DNA from: Bacillota bacterium
Lineage (GTDB): Bacteria; Bacillota; Clostridia; Saccharofermentanales; Fastidiosipilaceae
Assembly: GCA_023388205.1 (NCBI GenBank)
Contig: JAEWGS010000019.1
Coordinates: forward strand, 1-16,499
Direction of reading: 5' to 3'
DNA: 16,499 bases
Shown here: positions 1 to 6,428 of the stretch, one piece after another
How the letters are laid out: each line of letters opens with the position of its first letter
Position numbering within the stretch: the stretch's first letter is position 1
Translations under genes and position numbers: made by a program
Notes under the pieces: generated by a model
Database searches by the model: none
The model's input: only the letters and a program-made list of their open reading frames with translations
Told to the model about the DNA's origin: nothing

Positions 1-85
1 CTCTGATCCTATTCGAGCCTTTGAGCCACCTTGACTCATCGAACTTTGGGCGCCTTTTGTCAATCCCCTCAAAGCTCCCACGCAT
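1..85 (-). CDS. Start of an unidentified gene, cut by the left window edge
   Basis: An ATG at 83-85 opens a minus-strand frame that stays open to base 1, giving 28 codons. The peptide begins MRGSFEGIDKRRPKF and is rich in Arg and Lys. A GAGG ribosome binding site lies four bases before the ATG, and the upstream gene ends only 29 bases away on the same strand, so this could be the next gene of the same transcript. Only the first codons are inside the window, so no family can be assigned. It may also be a chance open frame; the well-placed ribosome binding site and the strong basic composition are the only support. Confidence 0.4.
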   Translation of the reverse strand, partial: MRGSFEGIDKRRPKFDESRWLKGSNRIR

Positions 86-114
86 AGGTCCTCAGGCGTT
101 AATTTCAGCTTCCC

Positions 115-474
115 TTAGGCGTTGAACTTTTTCAAAATAACGACAGAGATCTCACGATTTCGCCGAGCCCAGTCCTCGTCACGGCGCAGATCAGGGCACA
201 TGCGCAGCGCCTTCCTCACATCTGAATCGAAGGGGCCAAATTTTTCACCCCCAAAATAGGTCGAAATCGTCCCCTCATCTTTCATTTGACGCAAGGTAAC
301 GCGCAAAGTATTAATCAAAGTGCCCATTTCGGGGTTCATCGCCACACCATGACGCACTTTCGCATAGGGCATCCCCAAGCGATCCATCGTCTTAATTTCT
401 AAGCGCAAACGATCCATAGCGGCCTCTGTGTTCGCAAAAGATTCTGACAAATTAATCACTGGTGTCTTCGGCAT
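115..474 (-). CDS. Small protein of unknown function (119 aa)
   Basis: I do not recognise this protein. It is predicted to be soluble, with no signal peptide or membrane segment. Charged helical stretches (about residues 12-75) are followed by a short Gly/Phe-rich segment (YFGGEKFGPF, about 75-84) and a basic C-terminus. I chose the ATG at 472-474 (MPKTPVIN) because GGAG lies six bases upstream. An in-frame ATG four codons earlier (484-486) has a weaker AAGGG site, so the protein could be 123 residues. The gene lies in the same orientation as the YedF-like gene upstream, but about 200 bases separate them and a perfect TATAAT box sits in that gap, so it may have its own promoter. Confidence 0.65.
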   Translation of the reverse strand: MPKTPVINLSESFANTEAAMDRLRLEIKTMDRLGMPYAKVRHGVAMNPEMGTLINTLRVTLRQMKDEGTISTYFGGEKFGPFDSDVRKALRMCPDLRRDEDWARRNREISVVILKKFNA

Positions 475-597
475 GCTAAGCTCCATCCATTCGCCCTTAG
501 GCTCATCAATTCTGACCTATTCCTGTGTTATTTGTAAAAGGCATCTGCTCAAAATTAAACTTTGATCAGTAAAGACGCCTGTTCCTTGTAACAGTTA

Positions 598-603
598 ATT
601 ATA
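598..603 (-). promoter_or_regulatory. Possible -10 box for the small 119-aa gene
   Basis: A perfect TATAAT reads on the minus strand here, in an AT-rich gap between two minus-strand genes. The correctly spaced -35 position is only a T-run and does not resemble TTGACA, so this is half a promoter at best. If real, it gives a leader of roughly 115 bases before the ATG at 474. Confidence 0.35.
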
Positions 604-677
604 AAAAGGAAGCTCCGACAAAAAAAGGACGAAGTAAAACAATCGCATTAAATCTCTTGTGCGAAAAGGTTACGTCT

Positions 678-1325
678 TTAAGAAAGTGTGATCACCTGCG
701 CCGCTCTAGCTAATTTGAGGTAGACATCAGCCTGCGACAAAATACAGATCCAGTCGGGCTCGTTCTGAAATAGCTGTTTCGCCTCCGCCCAAGTCAATTC
801 ATCCATATAAATCGTCTGCCCTTGCTCACTCAAAGTTTTAAGATGCATCAGACAGGTCGCATCTTCGCAATTGTGCCAAGCTTCCCCGCAGATTATGAGT
901 GAAGCATCCGCTCGCTCATCTTTCGTCCAGGCTTCTAAAAATTCGCAGAGACGTTTCATCGCTTCCGCTTTGGGCGCACGCCCGATACCATAGCCCGTCA
1001 AAAAATAGATCCGTTTTTGCGACATCTCCAAATCATCGAAAGACAAAGCGAGCGGCTCAGCGTTTTCTGAGTCTTCCCACTCTAAATCTATCCATTCAGA
1101 GATCTTCCCTCGCTCAAGTTCCACTTTTGTATCCGTTCGAAAAGGATTGCGCGAGACGGCCGTCGTCGCCAAGGCGTCCCTCAGCGAAACAGCTGTCTCC
1201 AAATCGTCCCTCGGCGAAGCAGTTGCCCCATAAGCACCCGCCGACGAGGCAGCTGCCGGCACATCGCGCTTGCCCTTAACTTCTCTCTCGATTACCTTTT
1301 TGATTTCACTTGACGTCGCTTTCAT
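678..1325 (-). CDS. YedF/DsrE-like sulfur-relay-fold protein with N-terminal decapeptide repeats (215 aa)
   Basis: The C-terminal half (about residues 104-215) aligns by eye with the C-terminal DsrE-like domain of YedF-type proteins: a first strand RIYFLTGYGIGR, a helix, a strand SLIICGEAW, then LKTLSEQGQTIYM and a final helix-strand ADVYLKLARAAQVITL. YedF proteins usually carry a CGTCLD-like motif after the third strand; here the segment reads YMDELTW and has no cysteine, although Cys146, Cys153 and Cys158 lie just upstream. Residues 20-59 are four imperfect ten-residue repeats rich in Ala, Ser, Arg and Asp. The ATG at 1323-1325 is chosen because AGGAG lies eight bases upstream and the ATG overlaps the preceding stop as ATGA, which indicates translational coupling. 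The fold assignment is inference; the function is unknown. Confidence 0.6.
   Translation of the reverse strand: MKATSSEIKKVIEREVKGKRDVPAAASSAGAYGATASPRDDLETAVSLRDALATTAVSRNPFRTDTKVELERGKISEWIDLEWEDSENAEPLALSFDDLEMSQKRIYFLTGYGIGRAPKAEAMKRLCEFLEAWTKDERADASLIICGEAWHNCEDATCLMHLKTLSEQGQTIYMDELTWAEAKQLFQNEPDWICILSQADVYLKLARAAQVITLS
1149..1268. repeat. Four imperfect 30-base tandem repeats inside the YedF-like gene
   Basis: Units lie at 1149-1178, 1179-1208, 1209-1238 and 1239-1268, each exactly 30 bases, and they encode ten-residue units (RDVPAAASSA, GAYGATASPR, DDLETAVSLR, DALATTAVSR). The units are diverged but keep common cores such as CAGCTG/CAGTTG and CGTC. The conserved length keeps the frame open. 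The encoded segment is probably a flexible linker or low-complexity arm in front of the DsrE-like domain. Confidence 0.7.
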
Positions 1326-2062
1326 CTGCCCTTCTCCTGCAAGGCTTCTAAATCGCTGAGGCTGCATTCTTCCATACCTAAAAATTGCTCACAATATTTT
1401 AGGGCCTCTTGCTCTTCACCCCACGGATCTTTTTGCCGCCGATAATCAAAATGTTCTGCGTAAGCCTGCGTCAAATCCATGAGCTTTTGCACATGCGCGC
1501 AATAATTTTGTTTCAGTCCCTCTTCGAATTCCTCCAGCTGTCTTTTTCCCAACAGCTGTTCTGCTCGATCTAAAAGCAACAAGGCATCCAACTGACAGTA
1601 CGCGGCTTGAAGCACTTCTGATCTAAAATCAGGCTGCTTCTGATATTCTGCAAAAATCGTCTCAATGTAACGCGCCATCGTCCGTTCTTTGCGTTCACAA
1701 ATTAAGCAGTCCTTCGCCTCATCCAAAAGACGCTCACTATTTTTTGAAGCGACCTTACGAAAACTAAAGCGAGCTTGGCTCGAGCTCGTTTTTCGAGCCT
1801 TCTCGAGATGCTCTTTGAGATGCGTATGCAAAAGCAAAGCCAAGCCCAGACGATTCTGACTCCTCGCCAAAAGTCTACGCCAATGCGTGGCGCAAAATCC
1901 GCGTTCATTGGTCTGCTGACGCACAGCAACTTCCATCAAACTCGGGCCACAATAATAGGTCAGCAGGTCTTGTTCCATTTGTTCGCGCAAAAGACAAAGT
2001 GGACAATGCCCCTTTTTTTCATACGCCGCATGAATCGGCGCGGTATCAATCGTTTCTTTCAT
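1322..2062 (-). CDS. DUF6062-type Cys-rich protein (246 aa)
   Basis: The sequence matches my memory of the clostridial DUF6062 family: an N-terminal CPLC (residues 20-23), a conserved block around GFCATHWRRLL (55-65) followed by NRLGLALLLHTHL (70-82), and a second pair CLIC (119-122). The CPLC, the Cys57-x2-His60 pair and CLIC could bind a metal such as zinc, but that is inference; the family has no established function that I know. The protein is predicted soluble and mostly helical. The ATG at 2060-2062 has AGGAG seven bases upstream. The stop overlaps the start of the YedF-like gene (ATGA), and the P-loop/Asp23-like gene ends 52 bases upstream, so the three are probably one operon. Confidence 0.8.
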   Translation of the reverse strand: MKETIDTAPIHAAYEKKGHCPLCLLREQMEQDLLTYYCGPSLMEVAVRQQTNERGFCATHWRRLLARSQNRLGLALLLHTHLKEHLEKARKTSSSQARFSFRKVASKNSERLLDEAKDCLICERKERTMARYIETIFAEYQKQPDFRSEVLQAAYCQLDALLLLDRAEQLLGKRQLEEFEEGLKQNYCAHVQKLMDLTQAYAEHFDYRRQKDPWGEEQEALKYCEQFLGMEECSLSDLEALQEKGR

Positions 2063-2114
2063 CGTTTGCTCCTGCTCTTTACCGCTACGTTCAGCTTCCG
2101 CCTGCGGCTCTTTA

Positions 2115-3296
2115 TTAAGATTCTAAAGCTAAGCGCGTCGCCCGGACATGGACGCTCAAAACGTTCAAAGAAGTCAGGGCCTCAAGCTTTCGAGCCACGT
2201 GCTGCTGCACTTGCGTCAAAACCTGCTCACTGTGATACCCATAAAGCAAAGTGAGATCCAACTGGATCACCACGCCAAGCCGTTCAATCAACAGATGAAT
2301 TCTAGATACTTGTTGGACCCCTTCTGTTTCCATCACAATTAAACGAATCAAACTTTCAAGGGCCTCATCAGAAATACGATAGCGGCCAATGGAAGAAAAA
2401 GTCGGACGGACAACGGTGCGATCTTGCGGATCAATCAAGCCATCCCCAGGCGGAATCACCTCGTTATCTGGGTTCAAATTACCCGCCCATTCTCGCCCGC
2501 GATCCAGACCACGGTCGACCCCGCGCCGAATCGCCGCAAAAGGATTCGACAAGTAGCCAGAAAACTCATGCTTAATTTCAAGGCTCGGAACAGGGATCGT
2601 ATGGTGTCCCCCCTCTAAACGCGCCGTTTTGGCCGCTCTTTGTTCCGCTTCGCTTGCAATGTCGTCAATTCGCACCGTTCGTACAGGGGGCTTGAGCCAA
2701 AGGTTGGTACAGATCTTACTGAGCATCCCATCTGAAGTCCCCAAAATAAGTAATTTTTCGGGTTGGCTTCGAGCCAAGGCGCGCCGCATGTTCTCAGCTC
2801 GGCTCTCATCGACAAAAATCGCTTGGCGAACACTCTCCATTCGCGTGGTCGCTTTTTTGGCACTACTCCCAGCGAGAATGCGACTCCCATGAATCAAAAG
2901 TCCGTCGTCAATGAGGTAGTGAATTTGAAGGGATTTCGCAAGTTCCAAAGCACGGGTACTTTTGCCGGTTCCGCTCGGGCCCACAAAAGCCACCACTCGG
3001 ATTTGGCCCAAGGCTCTTCGCCTCTCTAAAACAGGATCCAAAGCCGAAGCTCCATCACGATACTCCTTGCTGTGGCGCGCGCCGTCCCCTCGCGAAATCA
3101 CCTGCCTCAAATCATCCATTTGCTGGCGCGCCAAACGCGACGACGCCGTCTGTTCAGTATGGCTTTGTGTCGATTCCTCTACTGTCTTTGAGGGCGCAAC
3201 CTGTGTGCCTCGCTTCATCTTTTGCAAAAGACGAGGCCAGCGCAAATGATTTTTGTGGGAAGGCACTTTCACGTCGTAGGCATCCTTTCTGCTCAT
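2115..3296 (-). CDS. P-loop nucleotide-binding protein with Asp23-like C-terminal domain (393 aa)
   Basis: Residues 1-95 form a charged, probably disordered arm. Residues 98-250 form a P-loop domain: Walker A GPSGTGKST (106-114), a strand-end IDDG (129-132), a LAGSSAKK-type segment (141-148), LLILGTSDGM (182-191) and a conserved-looking HTIPVPSLEIK (232-242). Residues 258-270 hold short Arg-Gly-rich repeats, and about 297-391 resemble the Asp23/Gls24 domain: a short strand, a helix ALESLIRLIVMETEGV, then strands and a long helix. I recall clostridial proteins with this P-loop domain but not their function; Asp23 proteins are linked to envelope stress. The start ATG has only a weak GAG upstream and lies about 20 bases from the predicted transcription start. 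Nucleotide binding is well supported by the motif; catalysis is not shown. Confidence 0.75.
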   Translation of the reverse strand: MSRKDAYDVKVPSHKNHLRWPRLLQKMKRGTQVAPSKTVEESTQSHTEQTASSRLARQQMDDLRQVISRGDGARHSKEYRDGASALDPVLERRRALGQIRVVAFVGPSGTGKSTRALELAKSLQIHYLIDDGLLIHGSRILAGSSAKKATTRMESVRQAIFVDESRAENMRRALARSQPEKLLILGTSDGMLSKICTNLWLKPPVRTVRIDDIASEAEQRAAKTARLEGGHHTIPVPSLEIKHEFSGYLSNPFAAIRRGVDRGLDRGREWAGNLNPDNEVIPPGDGLIDPQDRTVVRPTFSSIGRYRISDEALESLIRLIVMETEGVQQVSRIHLLIERLGVVIQLDLTLLYGYHSEQVLTQVQQHVARKLEALTSLNVLSVHVRATRLALES

Positions 3297-3322
3297 CGCT
3301 CACAGGGATCTATTTTGTTTCC

Positions 3323-3351
3323 ATTATAGCGAGAAGCGGCCTGAGTCTAAA
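3323..3351 (-). promoter_or_regulatory. Promoter for the P-loop/DUF6062/YedF-like operon
   Basis: On the minus strand a perfect -10 TATAAT (3323-3328) is preceded, 17 bases upstream, by TTTAGA (3346-3351), which matches TTGACA at four of six positions. The predicted start of transcription is near 3316, leaving a leader of only about 20 bases before the ATG at 3296. It lies just after the hairpin that follows yebC, consistent with a new transcript starting here. Confidence 0.65.
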
Positions 3352-3372
3352 AATAAAATCCTCAGCCCATAA

Positions 3373-3418
3373 TCAAAGAAGCCTGAATTTGACACAGGGC
3401 AAACTCAGACTTCTTTGA
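3373..3418 (-). terminator. Long hairpin downstream of yebC, probable transcript end
   Basis: Arms 3373-3391 and 3400-3418 form a 19-pair stem with an eight-base loop. Read as minus-strand RNA, every position pairs, including two G-U wobbles; read as plus-strand RNA, the same two positions are C-A mismatches. This asymmetry says the structure is kept for the minus-strand transcript, that is, yebC. There is no immediate T-tract after the stem, so it is not a textbook intrinsic terminator; it could act as an RNA-stabilising 3' stem. Confidence 0.55.
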
Positions 3419-3429
3419 GATCAAACAAA

Positions 3430-3466
3430 AAACTTTTTTAAGCGCGCAAGAAACTTTTTTAGCGCG
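3430..3466. repeat. Short direct repeat next to the yebC stop
   Basis: Two near-identical copies, AAACTTTTTTAAGCGCG at 3430-3446 and AAACTTTTTTAGCGCG at 3451-3466, are 21 bases apart. The second copy ends three bases from the yebC stop codon. The copies differ by a single inserted A. The purpose is unclear; the GC-rich plus T/A-rich blocks may add to transcript termination. Confidence 0.5.
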
Positions 3467-3469
3467 GAC

Positions 3470-4210
3470 TCAGTCTTCCTCAATATTGTGATAGACGTTT
3501 TGCACGTCATCATGATCTTCGAGTGAATCAATCAGCTTCTCTAGCTTTTGCTCGGTTTCCTCGTCCACACTCACATAGTTGTCGGGGATCAAGGTGATTT
3601 CCGCATCAGCAATACGATAATTGGCCGCCTCCAAAGCCTCTCTCACATCCGAAAAAACCTCCGGATCGCAATCGACTTCAAAGAGGCGCTCATCATCTTC
3701 GTTTTCCCCTTGATCGGCGACATCATCTGCGCCCGCTTCCAAAGCAGCCATCATCAAAGCGTCCTCGTCTAGGTTTTCGCCAGCAATCAAAATTCGGCCA
3801 CGACTCTTGAACATAAAGCTCACGCAACCCGTCGTTCCCAAGTTACCGCCATTGCGGTCAAAGAGATGGCGCACATCACCCGCCGTTCGGTTGCGATTGT
3901 CCGTCAAGCAGCGAACGAGAACCGCAACACCGCCTGGACCATAACCTTCGTAACTAATTTCTTCGTAGTTGGACCCATCTTGTCCGCCGACCGCACGAGT
4001 AATGCTGCGCTGAATGTTATCGTTCGGCATATTATTCGCTTTGGCTTTGGCGATGATATCTTTGAGTTTACGATTCGTATCGGGATCGGCGCCACCTTCA
4101 CGCACAGCCACCGCAATTTCACGCCCAATTTTGGTAAAAATTGCACCGCGTTTCGCATCCGCCGCTTCTTTTCTACGCTTGATATTATTCCATTTTGAAT
4201 GACCTGACAT
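3470..4210 (-). CDS. yebC: YebC/PmpR (TACO1) family protein (246 aa)
   Basis: This is a full-length member of a very conserved family. The N-terminal signature MSGHSKWNNIKRRKEAADAK is present, followed by AIFTKIGREI, the IAKAKANNMPNDNI helix, the YEGYGPGGVAVLV block (about residues 87-99) and the acidic, LEDHDDVQNVYHN-type C-terminus typical of the family. Members were first described as transcriptional regulators (PmpR) and more recently as ribosome-associated factors that relieve stalling on proline-rich stretches; which role applies here cannot be read from sequence. The start ATG has GGAGG four bases upstream. It is transcribed after prfC in the same direction, with about 118 bases between them that hold a TATAAT box, so it probably has its own promoter. 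Confidence 0.95.
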   Translation of the reverse strand: MSGHSKWNNIKRRKEAADAKRGAIFTKIGREIAVAVREGGADPDTNRKLKDIIAKAKANNMPNDNIQRSITRAVGGQDGSNYEEISYEGYGPGGVAVLVRCLTDNRNRTAGDVRHLFDRNGGNLGTTGCVSFMFKSRGRILIAGENLDEDALMMAALEAGADDVADQGENEDDERLFEVDCDPEVFSDVREALEAANYRIADAEITLIPDNYVSVDEETEQKLEKLIDSLEDHDDVQNVYHNIEED

Positions 4211-4239
4211 AGTGCCTCCATTATTTACATGCGTTTGAA

Positions 4240-4245
4240 ATTATA
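4240..4245 (-). promoter_or_regulatory. Possible -10 box for yebC
   Basis: A perfect TATAAT on the minus strand lies 30 bases upstream of the yebC start. No convincing -35 box occurs 16-18 bases further upstream; that position is occupied by GC-rich 12-base repeats. A promoter that relies on the -10 box alone, or on an activator, is possible. Confidence 0.4.
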
Positions 4246-4262
4246 CACATCAAAAGCTTCGC

Positions 4263-4298
4263 TCGCGCATCAGATCGCGCATCCGATCGCGCTTCATG
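4263..4298. repeat. Three 12-base tandem repeats between prfC and yebC
   Basis: Units are TCGCGCATCAGA (4263-4274), TCGCGCATCCGA (4275-4286) and TCGCGCTTCATG (4287-4298). The first two differ by one base; the third is more diverged. They lie just upstream of the possible yebC -10 box, where a -35 box or a regulator site would be expected. Adjacent units can also pair as GATCG/CGATC, so a small hairpin is possible in RNA. Confidence 0.6.
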
Positions 4299-4328
4299 CT
4301 TGGTCTCTTTCCCGCTTCGCCCCGCTTT

Positions 4329-5948
4329 TTAAGCTTCGCTAATCGTCTTCAAAATCAAACCCTCGTTACGATCCAAAGCCCAATCGATGGCCCATGGTGA
4401 CTCAAAGAGTAAGACTTTGCGTCCGTATCGATCCTCGACCAAAAGAGAGGTCGATGTGATGACCAAAGAATCCGCTGGACGCTCCTTGCCCTCTTCAAAA
4501 TCGATCCATCGCGCATACCGGTAAGGCAAAGGCGTGCGAATGACTTCTGCCTTGTATTCATTTTCTAAGCGGTAAGTCAAAACATCGAGCTGCAAAATGC
4601 CAACCACGCCGACCGTGTATACCTCGGTTCCAATACCATGTTCTTTATAGAGCTGAACCGCACCTTCTTGGGAAAGTTGCTCCATACCGCGGGTAAATTG
4701 CTTGCGTTTCAACGAATCTTTGGGCTCAATGCGCGCAAAATGCTCAGGCGGAAAAATAGGAATATCCGTAAACTCCTTTTTCTGATTCCCCGTATAGAGG
4801 CTGTCGCCGATTCGAAAATTGCCGGGGTCGAATAAACCGATAATGTCACCTGGGTAAGCCGTCTCAACCACCTTATGCTCGTCCGCCATAAATTGCTGCG
4901 GCTGCGCCAGACGAATTTTTTTGTTGTCCCGCGCCAGGGTCACTTCCATATTTTTTTCAAAAACGCCTGAACAGATTCTCATAAAAGCCAAACGATCGCG
5001 GTGACCCGGATTCATGTTGGCCTGAATCTTAAAGACAAAGGCACTAAATTGCTCATCTTCTGGATTGACCGCGCCATCTTTGAGGTTGCGAGGGGCCGGC
5101 GCAGGCGCCAATTCCAAAAAGTAGCGCAAGAAACTCTCCACACCGAAGTTGGTCAAAGCAGAACCAAAAAAGATTGGCGTGATCTGCCCCGCCAAAAAGC
5201 GTTTCAAATCAAAGGCATCTCCTGCAATATCCAAAAGCTCGATATCATTTTGTAAATCCGCACAGTAAGAGCTGCCCAAAAGGGACTCGAGCTGCGGATC
5301 ATCGACCGAAGCAACCTGGACCTCTACTTGTTTCGCGCCGTGCTCCGAACCTTCTCGATCAAAAAGCTCTACTCGCTGATGCGTCCGATCGTAGACGCCT
5401 TTGAAATCCCCGTGAATCCCGATGGGCCAGTTCATCGGACAAGAGCGAATGCCGAGCACTTTTTCAATTTCATCCATCAAGTCAAAAGGATTTTTGGCCG
5501 CACGATCCATTTTGTTGACAAAGGTAAAAACCGGAATCCCGCGCATGTGACAAACTTCAAAGAGCTTGATCGTTTGCTGCTCCACACCCTTCGCCGCATC
5601 GACCATCATGACCGCCGCATCCGCCGCACAAAGCGTCCGATACGTGTCCTCCGAAAAGTCCTGGTGACCTGGGGTATCCAAAATGTTGATGCAATAGCCG
5701 TCATATTCAAACTGCATGACTGAACTCGTCACCGAAATACCACGTTGCTTTTCGATTTCCATCCAGTCACTGGTCGCGTGCATCGCCGCTTTTCTGGCCT
5801 TAACTGCACCGGCAGAACGAATGGCACCTCCATACAAAAGGAGTTTTTCCGTCATCGTCGTCTTACCTGCGTCCGGATGCGAAATAATCGCAAAAGTCCG
5901 CCGGCGCTTCATTTCTTTGAGTTGCTCTGCGTTCATCGTTTCGCTCAA
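4329..5948 (-). CDS. prfC: Peptide chain release factor 3 (RF3)
   Basis: RF3 is a translational GTPase that removes class I release factors from the ribosome after termination. All GTPase motifs are present: G1 HPDAGKTT (24-31), G2 RGISVTSS (69-76), G3 DTPGHQDF (91-98) and G4 NKMD (145-148). The stretch EKLLLYGGAIRSAGAVKARK and the later FTDIPIFPPEHFARI are RF3-specific rather than EF-G-like. The length of 539 residues is close to the usual 525-530. The longest reading starts at a TTG (5946-5948) whose GAGG is only two bases away; the first ATG is four codons later (5934-5936), with a weak GAG upstream, and may be the true start. The upstream side is the divergent intergenic region, so this begins the minus-strand series of genes. 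Confidence 0.96.
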   Translation of the reverse strand: MSETMNAEQLKEMKRRRTFAIISHPDAGKTTMTEKLLLYGGAIRSAGAVKARKAAMHATSDWMEIEKQRGISVTSSVMQFEYDGYCINILDTPGHQDFSEDTYRTLCAADAAVMMVDAAKGVEQQTIKLFEVCHMRGIPVFTFVNKMDRAAKNPFDLMDEIEKVLGIRSCPMNWPIGIHGDFKGVYDRTHQRVELFDREGSEHGAKQVEVQVASVDDPQLESLLGSSYCADLQNDIELLDIAGDAFDLKRFLAGQITPIFFGSALTNFGVESFLRYFLELAPAPAPRNLKDGAVNPEDEQFSAFVFKIQANMNPGHRDRLAFMRICSGVFEKNMEVTLARDNKKIRLAQPQQFMADEHKVVETAYPGDIIGLFDPGNFRIGDSLYTGNQKKEFTDIPIFPPEHFARIEPKDSLKRKQFTRGMEQLSQEGAVQLYKEHGIGTEVYTVGVVGILQLDVLTYRLENEYKAEVIRTPLPYRYARWIDFEEGKERPADSLVITSTSLLVEDRYGRKVLLFESPWAIDWALDRNEGLILKTISEA

Positions 5949-6024
5949 ACCCTCTTCTCTACACCCTTTAATTCTCTTAATTCTTTTGTTGTTTCTAAAA
6001 TAATGACTTACTAATTATGACTTG

Positions 6025-6061
6025 TTTTATACGATGAAACCGTTTTTATATGATGAATCCG
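6025..6061. repeat. Direct repeat with promoter-like boxes upstream of prfC
   Basis: Two 18-base copies (6025-6042 and 6044-6061) match at 16 of 18 positions. Read on the minus strand, each copy ends in TATAAAA, a -10-like sequence, about 80 to 110 bases upstream of prfC. They may be a duplicated promoter element or a regulator site of two half-turn-spaced copies; no good -35 box accompanies either. Confidence 0.5.
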
Positions 6062-6165
6062 CTCACAGCCTTTAAGATCGCATCCTTTTTGACAAACCTA
6101 AAAACCCTCTTAGCAAGCCCAAAAGCCCACGCGCAGCCTTTGATTGGGTTCTGGACTCATCTTGA

Positions 6166-6195
6166 TGCAGTTTCTCATCATGCAGCTTCTCATCA
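6166..6195. repeat. 15-base tandem repeat in the intergenic region
   Basis: TGCAGTTTCTCATCA (6166-6180) is followed directly by TGCAGCTTCTCATCA (6181-6195), with one mismatch. It lies midway between prfC and the plus-strand operon. No function is evident. Confidence 0.6.
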
Positions 6196-6270
6196 TCGCC
6201 AGCGAAATCTTTGCTCAAAATTTGCTGCACACCTGCATGACTTCGCTTTTGATCTCATCCGTTCGCAGAT

Positions 6271-6298
6271 TTGGCTCCATCGAAGCATTTATTATAAA
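6271..6298 (+). promoter_or_regulatory. Candidate promoter of the plus-strand three-gene operon
   Basis: TTGGCT (6271-6276) and TATAAA (6293-6298) are separated by 16 bases. The -35 box matches the consensus only in its first three bases. Transcription would start near 6305 and give a leader of about 120 bases before the first gene. Confidence 0.4.
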
Positions 6299-6428
6299 CC
6301 ATGTCAGACTTGTAACATTTTTGTCAAAATGCGAGTTTTTTCTCTTGCGAAGGAGCTCCTCTGGGCGCTATCATTAAAGGCAAATTGGCGTCAAAAAACT
6401 GCGCCATCTGGATGTCTGCGGAGGGATC

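Larger units (their letters stand above)
5949..6428. other. 480-base divergent intergenic region with short repeats
   Basis: No convincing gene lies here: the open frames that cross it have no ribosome binding site and encode implausible His/Cys-rich peptides. It separates the minus-strand prfC from the plus-strand operon, and must hold both promoters. It contains a 19-base-period direct repeat near the prfC side, a 15-base tandem repeat in the middle and a candidate plus-strand promoter at 6271-6298. The last 120 bases would be the leader of the plus-strand operon. Confidence 0.6.

Noticed and set aside
899..1279. Plus-strand frame with Pro/Ser/Lys-rich repeats
   Set aside because: It is the antisense shadow of the decapeptide repeats in the YedF-like gene.
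1326..1367. Upstream extension of the YedF-like protein by 14 codons
   Set aside because: The ATG at 1325 has AGGAG and an ATGA overlap, which makes it the better start.
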